From NCBI GenBank assembly GCA_025963345.1, contig JAOPUS010000298.1:1-11510 (forward strand): a stretch of DNA of 11,510 nucleotides, read 5' to 3'. Origin of the DNA: Blastococcus sp. (GTDB lineage Bacteria > Actinomycetota > Actinomycetes > Mycobacteriales > Geodermatophilaceae). How positions within the stretch are numbered: the first letter of the stretch is position 1; each line of letters opens with the position of its first letter. The notes under the pieces are model-generated. The model had not been told where the DNA came from, searched no databases, and was given only the letters and a program-made list of their open reading frames with translations. Of the stretch, positions 1 to 7,212 are shown one piece after another. A program made the translations under genes and the position numbers.

Positions 1-587
1 CGGGTGCGCCGGTTCCTGCGCCGGATCGCCCTCTGGGGCGCCGGACCCGGCGGCGAATACCTCGCGTGGGGCGCTGCCACCCGGCCCACCGCCCGCCCCC
101 TGGCCCGTCCGGCTCCCGAGCCGGCGACCGATCGCCCCGTGGTGCTGCGGGAGATGCCCAGCACCCCCACGATCCAGCCCGCGGCGCCTTCCCCCGCCGC
201 GGCGCTGCCTCCCCACGGTCCGGCGTCGACCGGACCGCGGTGGATGCCGCCGGTCCCCCGTGGAGCAGTGGCCGTCCCCGGCGTAAGACCGCGCGGACGC
301 CCTGAACGCTCCCCGGCCACCGGCTGGCCCTCGCAGGTGCCGACGTCCGGTGTACCGACCGGGCTGGTCCGGGCACGCGGTGACCCGCTGTCCTGCCCGG
401 CCCGCGGATCCCCCGCGCCGGCGCGACGATCCAGGTCCCCGGGCTCCCTCTGGAGCTCGTTCCCTTAAGGGCCTGCCCGCCGCTTCCGAGACAGGCGCAC
501 GCCGGCGCCTGACCGAATGCTGTTGCGCGACCACGGCAGCCAGCCGCTGGACGCCGTCCTCCGTTCCATCCTCGAGCCCGCCGCAAC

Positions 588-613
588 CGGTCGCCCTCTT
601 CCCCGGGCGACCG
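588..613. repeat. 9-bp perfect inverted repeat (hairpin)
   Basis: CGGTCGCCC at 588-596 and its exact complement GGGCGACCG at 605-613 flank an 8-base loop. No T-run follows on either strand. It lies in a stretch with no assigned gene, so its role is unknown; it could be a structural element of a transcript. Confidence 0.5.
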
Positions 614-866
614 TGACCGACGACTCGGTCCCCTCGCTGAGTCCAGCCTGCAGGCCGATCTCGGCCGCCACCTGGCTTCCCTCCGACGGCGCTACTCCCG
701 GCCGCCGACCGACTGTGACGCACGACGGTTCTCGCCTCGACCCACCGCCGACTCGCCCTTGTGCAGCGCGCGGACCCTCCAGGGAGGCGCAGACGTGTGC
801 GGCACTGCCGGCCCGGCCCACCGGATCCGTCGCAGGCGAAGAACAGGTCCTCCCGGTACCCGGTGA

Positions 867-883
867 GGGACGCTCTGCGTCCC
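867..883. repeat. 7-bp hairpin with a three-base loop
   Basis: GGGACGC at 867-873 pairs perfectly with GCGTCCC at 877-883 around the loop TCT. It is one of three hairpins in the gene-free stretch. At this GC content a 7-bp stem can occur by chance, so it is only a weak element. Confidence 0.35.
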
Positions 884-1064
884 CGGGTCTCTGACCGGCA
901 CGGACCTGGCCGTCGGCGCCGATGACCCCCTGCGGCGGTGGCGCTCGTGACGACCGGGACGCGGTCCGGCCGCACTCGGGACGGGACGATGCTGGACGAC
1001 GTCGCCAGGCTACGTGGACCACGTGCTGGCGGACGCAGCTCCTCGTCTGCCACCCCCGCCGGAC

Positions 1065-1103
1065 GGCGGGCGCTCCCCCGGAAGCCCCGGGGGAGCGCCC
1101 GCC
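1065..1103. terminator. Strong 17-bp hairpin, terminator-like
   Basis: Arm 1065-1081 (GGCGGGCGCTCCCCCGG) is the exact reverse complement of arm 1087-1103, with a five-base loop AAGCC. The stem is almost all G:C. There is no T-tract on either side, which is common for intrinsic terminators in high-GC actinobacteria. It sits 133 bases before the phosphatase start, so it may end transcription coming from the left and insulate that gene. Since no upstream gene is recognisable, what it would terminate is unknown. Confidence 0.6.
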
Positions 1104-1221
1104 CCGGCCACACACTTCCGAGCTGCTCCGGCGGAACGTCGGACGCTGGTGACACCCCGGCGCCGACAAGCCCGCGGCCGGCCCGAATGCTGGCCCCGCG
1201 TGTGACCCGCATGCCCCAGTG

Positions 1222-1228
1222 GGAAGGA
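1222..1228 (+). promoter_or_regulatory. Ribosome binding site fixing the phosphatase start
   Basis: GGAAGGA at 1222-1228 lies 8 bases before the GTG at 1237. This favours 1237 over the in-frame GTG at 1219, which overlaps this site and has no ribosome binding site of its own. Confidence 0.7.
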
Positions 1229-1236
1229 ACCACCTC

Positions 1237-3822
1237 GTGACCGCCCCCGAGCCCGCGCCCGGCTCCCCGGGCGACCGGCTGGCAGCGGTCCGGCGGCTGG
1301 AGTCCACCGCGCTCGGTTCCCGGGCGCTGCAGCGGCTGACCGGCCTGGCCGTCCGGCTGCTCGGCGCGGATGCCGCGGCGGTCTCGCTGCTGGGCGACGT
1401 CGAGACCGTGGTCGGCGGTGACGGACTTCCCGCCGGCAGCCTGGGCCGCCAGGTACCACTGACCGACTCCCTCTGCGCCGTCACGCTCGCGGGCGGGACG
1501 GAGCCACTGGTCGTGCCGGACACCGCCCGCGACCCGCGCGTCGGGTCGTTCTCGGCGGTGGTGGGCAGCCTCGTCGGCGGCTACGTCGGCGTCCCGCTCG
1601 TGGTCTTCGACGGCTCCGCCGTGGGCGCCCTCGCCGTCTACACGCGGAGGCCACGGGCCTGGTCCCCGAGCGACGTCACCCTGCTGCGCCAGCTCGCCGA
1701 CGCCGCGGCCACGGAACTCGAACTCTCCGCCCTGTCCCGCGAGTTCGAGGTCCACCGACTGCGTTTCGAGCTGGCCATCGATGCGGCCGAGATCGGCAGC
1801 TTCGACTGGGACCTGGCCACCGGGCGGCTGGTCTGGGATGACCGGCTGGTGGAGATCTTCGGATACGACCGGGACACCTTCGACGAGACGCTGGAGGCGT
1901 TCTCGGCGCGGGTCCATCCCGACGACCGGGCGCGGGCCCTGGACGCCGTCCGGGCGGCCGTCGACACCTGCGGCGACTTCGACGCCGAGTTCCGGATCGT
2001 CCTGCCCACCGGGGAGACGCGCTGGCTGCAGGGCCGCGGCCGGGCCGTCGCCGATGACCTCGGCCGCGCCACCCGCCTCCTGGGGGCCGGCTTCGACACG
2101 ACCTCCCAGCGGCACACGGACGCACGTGTGGCCCGCGTCCTGGAGGCCATGAAGTCCGCCTTCTTCTCCCTGGACCGGAAGTGGCGCTTCACCTACGTCA
2201 ATTCCGAGTCGGAGCGGGTCCTGGACCGGACCCGGGAGGAACTGCTGGGCTTCTCCATCTGGGACGCCTTCCCGGGCACCGTGGACAGCGCGTTCGAGGA
2301 GAACTACCGCTCGGCGATGGCCACGGGCCAGGAACGGGTCTTCGAGTCCTACTACCCGCCGTTCGACACCTGGTACGAGGTCCGCGCGTGGCCGGGACCG
2401 GACGGGCTGTCGGTGTACTTCCTCGACGTCACCGAACGGCGGGTCGCCGAGGCGCAGGCGAGCCGGAGCGCCGCGCGCCTCGCCGTCATCGCCCAGGTCG
2501 CTGCGGAGGTCTCCGATGCGGTCGGCGAGGTCGGGGGCGAGGAGGAGGCCGTCCGGCGCCTCGCGCGTGCGGTCGTGCCGGTGCTCGGCGACTGGGTCAT
2601 CGCCAGCCTCATCGGTGAGGACGGCCGCCTCCACGACATCGTCGGCTGGCACGCTGATCCCGAGATGCGCGACCTCGCCGTCCGCTACTCCGACCTGCGG
2701 CTGTCGGCGCTGACGTCAACGGCCCCCATCGTCGAGGCACTCCGGTCCGGTCAGCCGATGATCGTGGACGACGTCCCCGAGGCGGTCGGCCGCACCCTGC
2801 CGGCCGGCGAGGTGCGCGAGGTCTTCGAGGCCCTCGATCCCCGGACGGCGGTCGCGCTGTCGCTGCGGGCCCGGGGGCGCACCGTCGGGGCGCTGAGTGT
2901 GTACACCTCTGGTGACCGCCCCCCGGCCGACGCCGACGACGTCGCGACCCTGCGCGAGGTGGCCGACCGGGTGGCTCTGGCCCTCGACAACTCGCGGCTC
3001 TACGAGCAGCAGCGCCGGCTCGCCGAGGGACTGCAGCGCAGCCTGCTCACCGCGCCGCCCGAGCCCGACCACGCCGAGATCGTGGTGCGCTACCGGCCGG
3101 CCATGCGGGCGGCCGAGGTCGGTGGCGACTGGTACGACGCCTTCCTCCAGCCCTCGGGCGCAACCGTGCTGGTCATCGGGGATGTCGTCGGCCACGACAC
3201 CGCAGCCGCCGCGGCGATGGGGCAGCTGCGCGGCATGCTGCGGGGCATCGCCTACCGCGACGGGGCCGGGCCGGCCGCCGTCCTGACCGAGCTCGACGCC
3301 GCCATCCAGGGACTGGGGATGGGCACGATGGCCACCGCCGCGATCGCCCGGATCGAGCAGACGGCGCAGGAGCGCGCGGCCGGCACCACGCGGCTGCGCT
3401 GGTCGAACGCCGGGCACCCGCCGCCGCTGCTGATCCACCATGACGGCCGCATCGAGGAGCTCATCACGTCCCGGGCCCAGCTGATGCTGGGCGTCGACCC
3501 GGCGACCGCGCGCACGGAGGCGGTGGTGACCGTGCGCCGCGGAGCGACGCTGTTCCTCTACACCGACGGCCTGGTGGAGGGCCGCGACCTGCCGCTGGAC
3601 GACGGGATCGCGAGACTGAAGGCGGCCCTGGCCGAGCTCGTCGAGCGGCCTCTGGGCGAACTGTGCGACGCGGTCATCGAACGGCTGCGGCCCGAGGGCC
3701 TGCAGGACGACGTCGCGCTGGTCGCGATCCGGCTGCACCCGGAGGACCGGCCCCGGCCGCCGGAGGCGGGCCCGGAGCACGTGCCCGACCTCGTGGACCC
3801 GCAGCGAGCCGCCGAGGGCTGA
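1237..3822 (+). CDS. GAF-PAS-PAS-GAF SpoIIE-type PP2C serine phosphatase
   Basis: An 861-aa cytoplasmic sensor phosphatase with no membrane segment. Domains in order: GAF (about 30-167), PAS with PAC tail (177-292; RLVWDDRLVEIFGYDRDTF, VHPDDR, GETRWLQGRG), second PAS (302-405; FTYVNSESERVLDRTREELLG, ending DVTERR), second GAF (414-592) and a C-terminal SpoIIE/PP2C phosphatase (602-833). Metal-binding motifs of the family are present: GGDWYD (629-634), IGDVVGHD (647-654, D649), YTDG (775-778, D777) and QDDVAL (D824/D825). A charged, Pro-rich tail follows. Family members dephosphorylate a phospho-serine on an anti-anti-sigma STAS protein, switching on a stress sigma factor. The convergent RsbW-like gene, with stops 28 bases apart, fits that role. 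The signal sensed by the GAF/PAS domains is not visible. The start is GTG 1237, chosen by its ribosome binding site. Confidence 0.92.
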   Translation: MTAPEPAPGSPGDRLAAVRRLESTALGSRALQRLTGLAVRLLGADAAAVSLLGDVETVVGGDGLPAGSLGRQVPLTDSLCAVTLAGGTEPLVVPDTARDPRVGSFSAVVGSLVGGYVGVPLVVFDGSAVGALAVYTRRPRAWSPSDVTLLRQLADAAATELELSALSREFEVHRLRFELAIDAAEIGSFDWDLATGRLVWDDRLVEIFGYDRDTFDETLEAFSARVHPDDRARALDAVRAAVDTCGDFDAEFRIVLPTGETRWLQGRGRAVADDLGRATRLLGAGFDTTSQRHTDARVARVLEAMKSAFFSLDRKWRFTYVNSESERVLDRTREELLGFSIWDAFPGTVDSAFEENYRSAMATGQERVFESYYPPFDTWYEVRAWPGPDGLSVYFLDVTERRVAEAQASRSAARLAVIAQVAAEVSDAVGEVGGEEEAVRRLARAVVPVLGDWVIASLIGEDGRLHDIVGWHADPEMRDLAVRYSDLRLSALTSTAPIVEALRSGQPMIVDDVPEAVGRTLPAGEVREVFEALDPRTAVALSLRARGRTVGALSVYTSGDRPPADADDVATLREVADRVALALDNSRLYEQQRRLAEGLQRSLLTAPPEPDHAEIVVRYRPAMRAAEVGGDWYDAFLQPSGATVLVIGDVVGHDTAAAAAMGQLRGMLRGIAYRDGAGPAAVLTELDAAIQGLGMGTMATAAIARIEQTAQERAAGTTRLRWSNAGHPPPLLIHHDGRIEELITSRAQLMLGVDPATARTEAVVTVRRGATLFLYTDGLVEGRDLPLDDGIARLKAALAELVERPLGELCDAVIERLRPEGLQDDVALVAIRLHPEDRPRPPEAGPEHVPDLVDPQRAAEG

Positions 3823-3850
3823 GCGAGCTGGAGGTCTTGGCTGCGGGGCC

Positions 3851-4279
3851 TCAGCTGCGGGGGAGGAGGGCCCAGACGAACTTGTGGCCGGCCTCGACGT
3901 ACCAGCCGTGCTCCGTGGCCATCTCGGCGATGAGGTACAGGCCGAGGCCGCCCTCGCTGGGGTCGCGGCCGACCGCCGGGGTCGGCGGGGCGGTCGCCGC
4001 CTGGTCGGACACCTCGATCAGGTAGGCGTCGTCGGTCATCCGCACGGTGGCGCGGACCTCGCCGCCGCCGTGGCGCAGGGCGTTGGAGGCCATCTCGTCG
4101 AGGGCGAGGATCAGCTGGTCCAGGAGATCGGGGTCGGGGATCGCGGCACCCGCGTGGCGGCGCAACTGGGCCCGGACCGTCGGTAGCTCGGCGACGTCCC
4201 GCAGGCTCCAGGTGAGGGCGGGCGAGGCCGGGGGAGGGGACGCGGACGGCCACACCGCCCCGGCCGCCTGCCCTGTCAC
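3851..4279 (-). CDS. RsbW-like anti-sigma factor / ATP-binding kinase
   Basis: A 142-aa single-domain HATPase_c_2 protein of the RsbW/SpoIIAB type. The GHKL ATP-binding motifs are all present: N-box LALDEMASNALRHG (E62, N66), G1 box around SDQ (D92) and G2 box EGGLGLYLI (109-117). The Ala/Pro-rich first 20 residues are outside the fold. Such proteins bind a sigma factor or phosphorylate a STAS anti-anti-sigma partner. It converges on the SpoIIE-type phosphatase, which would provide the opposing activity. The start is GTG 4279, preceded by AAGGGAAG at 4286-4293 with 6-base spacing. No sigma factor or STAS gene lies in the window, so partners must be encoded elsewhere. It could instead be a regulatory HATPase that does not control a sigma factor. 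Confidence 0.88.
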   Translation of the reverse strand: MTGQAAGAVWPSASPPPASPALTWSLRDVAELPTVRAQLRRHAGAAIPDPDLLDQLILALDEMASNALRHGGGEVRATVRMTDDAYLIEVSDQAATAPPTPAVGRDPSEGGLGLYLIAEMATEHGWYVEAGHKFVWALLPRS

Positions 4280-4373
4280 GCGCTACTTCCCTTGCATGCT
4301 CGCGGCCGTCGTCGTCGGCCGAACACCTCCGTATCGGCTGTACGGCCCTGGTCCAAACCTGATGCGACGTGGA
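4280..4373 (-). promoter_or_regulatory. Intergenic leader of the anti-sigma gene; possible SigB-type promoter
   Basis: Read on the minus strand, this 94-base gap contains GTTTGG (4353-4358) followed about 15-17 bases later by a GATAC-type -10 box. This loosely resembles the GTTT...GGGTAT promoters used by SigB/SigF-family factors. An imperfect inverted repeat, CCGTAT/GTACGG (4329-4345), overlaps the -10 area. If real, the anti-sigma gene would be under its own stress sigma factor, a common arrangement. The match is imperfect and the call is weak. Confidence 0.2.
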
Positions 4374-4934
4374 TCACCCTCGTGGGGGTGCCTCGGCGGT
4401 CAGTTCGCCGAGCTTGGTGACCGTGTTCCAGTTGCGGGCGGTGCCGGGGACGCCGAGCAGCCGGTCCCACTTCCACGCGGCCAGGGGTGTGTTCGCGATC
4501 CCGTCGGGCAGCCAGAGGTAGAGCTCGCGGCCGCGGACCAGGTACTCCCCGCCGCCCTCGACCGGGGGCAGGGCGTCCACGCGGTCAGGCGCGGGCGGGT
4601 CGGGGAGAAAGGTGACGAGGTACCGCGCCGGGTCGGTGGCCACGGTGGCGAACGGGTCACCGGCGACCACGGCAGCCACCTCCGTGCCCGTCCGGACGAC
4701 GACGGGGACGGCGAACCCGAACTCCTCCTCGATCGCCCCCGCCAGGTCGGCCGCGAGCTCGGCCTCACCCAGCGGGCTGTCCAGGACGACGTTGCCGCTG
4801 CGCAGGTGGGTGCGCACGTTCCCGTAGCCCCGGGCGGCGAGCACCTCCGTCAGCCGCGGCATGCCCACCTGCCGCGCCCGGCCGACGTTGATGCCGCGCA
4901 GCAGCGCCACGTAGCGGGTCGGGTCGGAAGTCAT
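4374..4934 (-). CDS. DUF1697 family protein
   Basis: A 186-aa protein matching the DUF1697 family by its conserved opening YVALLRGINVG (8-18), the following MPRLTEVLAARGYGNVRTHLRSGNVV block (24-49) and a C-terminal WKWDRLLGVPGTARNWNTV segment. Length is normal for the family. The biochemical function of DUF1697 proteins is not established, so none is claimed. I chose ATG 4934 rather than the upstream in-frame start at 4997 because the family motif begins just after it and a TANNNT box lies exactly 6 bases before it. The gene follows the transporter permease on the same strand after a 34-base gap but probably has its own promoter. Confidence 0.88.
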   Translation of the reverse strand: MTSDPTRYVALLRGINVGRARQVGMPRLTEVLAARGYGNVRTHLRSGNVVLDSPLGEAELAADLAGAIEEEFGFAVPVVVRTGTEVAAVVAGDPFATVATDPARYLVTFLPDPPAPDRVDALPPVEGGGEYLVRGRELYLWLPDGIANTPLAAWKWDRLLGVPGTARNWNTVTKLGELTAEAPPRG

Positions 4935-4940
4935 CGCGGC

Positions 4941-4946
4941 ACGGTA
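4941..4946 (-). promoter_or_regulatory. Leaderless-type -10 box for the DUF1697 gene
   Basis: TACCGT on the minus strand, then exactly six bases (GCCGCG) and the ATG at 4934. This is the TANNNT-N6-start layout typical of leaderless actinobacterial transcripts, and no ribosome binding site is visible. No good -35 box is seen, which is usual for this class. Confidence 0.55.
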
Positions 4947-4968
4947 GCGCCGTCGTCTGGAAGCCGCC

Positions 4969-5727
4969 TCACCCGACGAAGACCGGGTCCCACGCACCGG
5001 TCAGCACGCTCAGGGTGACCGCGGCGGCGCAGACGACGACGGTGCCGGCGACGAAGACGGCGTCCCGGCGGTACAGGCGCGAGCCGCGGGCGTTGGTGCG
5101 GGGGATGCCGGAGTCGAACCCTCGTGCATCCATGGCCGTGGCCAGCCGGGACCCGCGGCGGACGGCGCCCACGAGCAGCGTGAAGACGATCCCGCCGAGG
5201 AGTCGCGCCCGGGCCACCGGGTTGCGCCCGGCCTCCACGCCGCGGGCGCGCCGGGCCAGCCGCACCGACTCGAACTCGGCGATCAGCAGGGGCACCAGCC
5301 GCAGGGCCGCCAGGGCCCCGAAGGCGAACCGGGTGGATACCCTCCAGTGCAGCGTGAGCGCGTCGGCGAGCCGGACGGGGTCGGTGGTGGCCACCAGCAG
5401 CACCCCCGGCAGCGCCAGGCCCACGACCCGGAGCCCCAGGCCGACGCCGGTGACCACGCCGGCGTCGTCGGAGAGCAGCACGTTCACGACACCCACCGAG
5501 GTCGCGCCGACGAGCAGCGGCCAGGTCCGGCGCCACAGGTCCCAGGGCGAGGTGAGGCCGGCGGCCGGCAGCAGGCACAGCTCCGCGGCGACCACGACGG
5601 CGGGCGTGACGACGTCCAGGCTGGTGAGCAGGACCAGGGTGACGACGCCGATGGCGCCGAGCTGGGCGACCGGGTTGATGCGGCCGAGCCGGGTGCCGAC
5701 CGCGGGGCCGAGGGCCAGGGACGTCAC
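4969..5727 (-). CDS. ykoC: ECF transporter transmembrane component (EcfT / YkoC-like)
   Basis: A 252-aa CbiQ/EcfT-family membrane protein that couples the substrate-binding S component to the ATPases. Hydrophobic segments lie at about 20-38, 40-56, 70-86, 92-115, 132-150, 176-190 and 222-245. Two Ala-Arg-Gly coupling motifs, characteristic of EcfT, are visible: RRARG (159-163) and MDARGF (199-204). Both lie in cytoplasmic stretches that contact the ATPase dimer. The GTG start overlaps the stop of the upstream ATPase gene by four bases (GTGA), indicating translational coupling. Position after ykoE- and ykoD-like genes behind a TPP riboswitch makes it the YkoC-type permease of a thiamin or HMP importer. 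The symbol is by gene order and family, not by detailed alignment. Confidence 0.88.
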   Translation of the reverse strand: MTSLALGPAVGTRLGRINPVAQLGAIGVVTLVLLTSLDVVTPAVVVAAELCLLPAAGLTSPWDLWRRTWPLLVGATSVGVVNVLLSDDAGVVTGVGLGLRVVGLALPGVLLVATTDPVRLADALTLHWRVSTRFAFGALAALRLVPLLIAEFESVRLARRARGVEAGRNPVARARLLGGIVFTLLVGAVRRGSRLATAMDARGFDSGIPRTNARGSRLYRRDAVFVAGTVVVCAAAVTLSVLTGAWDPVFVG

Positions 5728-7133
5728 AGTGCCCGCGGCTCGAGTGACAGCCGGTCGTCGGCGAGGGCTCCGACCAGGTCGGCGTCATGGGTGACGACCG
5801 CGACCGCGCAGCCGCGCGCCCGCTGCTCGGCCAGCAGGGTGACCAGTTCCCGCCAGGTGGCCGCGTCCTGGCCGAACGTGGGCTCGTCGAGCACGAGCAC
5901 CCGCGGTGCGGTCGCGAGCGCGGTGGCGACCGACAGCCGCCGCTGCTGGCCGCCGGACAGCGTGTACGGGTTGGCGTCGGCGAAGGCGGTCAGGCCCAGC
6001 CGCTCGAGGAGCTCCTCGGCGGTGACCCGGGCGGCCGTGGCGTGCTCGCCGGAGCGCAACGGCCCCAGCGCGAGCTCGTCGCGCAGCCGGCCGGTGAGGA
6101 ACTGCTGCTCGGGGTGCTGGAAGACCGTGCCGATCCTGCTGACCAGCTCCCCCGCCCGCCAGCGGTGCGGCTCCCGATGTCCCCTGCGCACCCCTGCGGC
6201 GAGATCCTCGGCGGCGTCGACCCCGCCGGTGGTGGGCGCGCGTAGCCCGGCGAGCAGCAGCGCGAGGGTGGACTTGCCGGCGCCGTTGGGTCCGGTGACC
6301 GCGAGCGCGCGCCCGCCGCGCAGCACGACTGTCGTGGGCGGCAGCGCAGGCGTCGCGCTCCCCCGGTAGGTGAAGCCGGCGGCCTGCGCGGTGAGCAGGA
6401 CCGGTCCGTCCGTCGCGGGGGGAAGGTGCAGCCCGGCCGTGCGGGAGGCGGGGCGCCAGTCGGGACCGTGCTCGACCAGCCCGCCCGGGACGACCTCCAC
6501 GACCCGGTCCACCAGGGCCAGCCATGGGCCGGCGTCGTGGTCGACGACGATCGTCGTGGCGCTGCGGTCGGCCGTCACCCGGGCGACCGCCGAGCGCACC
6601 AGGGCCGCCCCGGGAGGATCGAGCTGGGCGGTCGGCTCGTCCAGCAGCAGCAGGCCCGGCCGGCGGGCCAGCACCCCGGCCAGCACCAGTCGCTGCTTCT
6701 CCCCGCCGGAGAGTGCCTGGGTCGGCCGGTCGCGGCCGTACGGGAAGCCGACGGCGGCCAGGGCCTCGTCCACCCGCGGCCAGATCTCGGCGGCGGGCAG
6801 GCCGGCGTTCTCCAGGCCGAAGGCGACGTCGTCCCCGGCCCGGGTCATGACCAGCTGACTGTCCGGGTCCTGGGCGAGCAGGCCGAGCCGTCCCCGGGCG
6901 GCCTGCGGATCTCCGCCGTCCACGGTGAGCTCGCCGGTCACCTCGGCGCCCTCGGCGTCCAGGATCCCGGCCAGTGCCGCGAGCAGCGTGGACTTGCCTG
7001 CCCCCGAGGCGCCGGTGAGGAGCACCCGCTCACCGGGCTCGACGACGAGGTCGACGCCGGTCACGGCCCAGGCCCGCCGTGAGGGGTGGCGGACGCCGAG
7101 CCCCCGGGCGACCACGCGGGCGGGGGTGCCCAC
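5724..7133 (-). CDS. ykoD: Fused double ABC ATPase of ECF thiamin/HMP transporter (YkoD-like)
   Basis: A 469-aa protein carrying two complete ABC ATPase domains, equivalent to EcfA1-EcfA2 in one chain, as in YkoD. Domain 1: Walker A GASGAGKST (41-49), Q-loop AQDPDSQ (87-93), signature LSGGE (141-145), Walker B LLLLDEP (161-167) and H-loop His199. Domain 2: Walker A GPNGAGKST (281-289), Q-loop FQHPEQQ (338-344), signature LSGGQ (392-396), Walker B VLVLDEP (412-418) and H-loop His449. Both sites look catalytically complete. It powers uptake together with the YkoE and YkoC partners at the membrane. The start is uncertain. GTG 7133 gives the normal N-terminus, but the nearest purine-rich stretch (AGGGGGAAG) is 16 bases away. 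GTG 7199 would add 22 residues across an inverted repeat and lacks a ribosome binding site. Confidence 0.93.
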   Translation of the reverse strand: MGTPARVVARGLGVRHPSRRAWAVTGVDLVVEPGERVLLTGASGAGKSTLLAALAGILDAEGAEVTGELTVDGGDPQAARGRLGLLAQDPDSQLVMTRAGDDVAFGLENAGLPAAEIWPRVDEALAAVGFPYGRDRPTQALSGGEKQRLVLAGVLARRPGLLLLDEPTAQLDPPGAALVRSAVARVTADRSATTIVVDHDAGPWLALVDRVVEVVPGGLVEHGPDWRPASRTAGLHLPPATDGPVLLTAQAAGFTYRGSATPALPPTTVVLRGGRALAVTGPNGAGKSTLALLLAGLRAPTTGGVDAAEDLAAGVRRGHREPHRWRAGELVSRIGTVFQHPEQQFLTGRLRDELALGPLRSGEHATAARVTAEELLERLGLTAFADANPYTLSGGQQRRLSVATALATAPRVLVLDEPTFGQDAATWRELVTLLAEQRARGCAVAVVTHDADLVGALADDRLSLEPRAL

Positions 7134-7180
7134 GGAAGCTACGTCTCTGCTTCCCCCTGTAAGCAGAGACGTATCTTCCG
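7133..7180 (-). repeat. 20-bp imperfect inverted repeat between ykoE and ykoD
   Basis: Arm 7133-7152 and arm 7161-7180 are reverse complements at 19 of 20 positions; the single mismatch is at 7139/7174. The inner 13 bp (TACGTCTCTGCTT at 7140-7152 with 7161-7173) are perfect. The 8-base loop reads ACAGGGGG in the transcript. The repeat fills most of the 79-base gap between the ykoE stop and the GTG chosen for ykoD, and the 3' arm ends on the first base of that start codon. There is no U-tract. It could be a processing or stability hairpin, a translation-blocking structure or a dispersed palindromic repeat. Confidence 0.85.
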
Positions 7181-7212
7181 GAGGGCCGGGTCGTGTCACC
7201 GGGGAAGCGGGA

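Larger units (their letters stand above)
1..1236. other. 1.2-kb region without a recognisable gene
   Basis: I cannot assign any protein in this stretch on either strand. The reading frame open from the left edge (stop TAA at 466-468) starts with strongly G/C-ending codons and encodes an Arg/Pro/Ala-rich sequence (WGAGPGGEYLAWG near its start). It could be the tail of a gene entering from the left, but codon bias decays after about base 280 and no family is recognisable. Later frames (for example 517-894) are Pro/Arg/Ser-rich and look like chance openings in GC-rich DNA. The stretch holds three perfect hairpins (588-613, 867-883, 1065-1103). It may be a decayed gene, a long 5' region of the following phosphatase gene, or a site for non-coding RNA. 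The sequence does not decide between these. Confidence 0.5.

Noticed and set aside
465..1523. A 352-codon open frame on the minus strand
   Set aside because: It overlaps the start of the clear phosphatase gene in antisense and shows no domain; low-complexity Ser/Arg/Gly composition.
2716..3780. A 354-codon minus-strand frame inside the phosphatase gene
   Set aside because: Antisense shadow of the SpoIIE domain, rich in Arg, Gln and Gly, without motifs.
3823..3850. Terminator between the convergent phosphatase and anti-sigma genes
   Set aside because: No inverted repeat is visible in the 28-base gap; only a short GCTGCGGGG direct repeat nearby, which can be chance.
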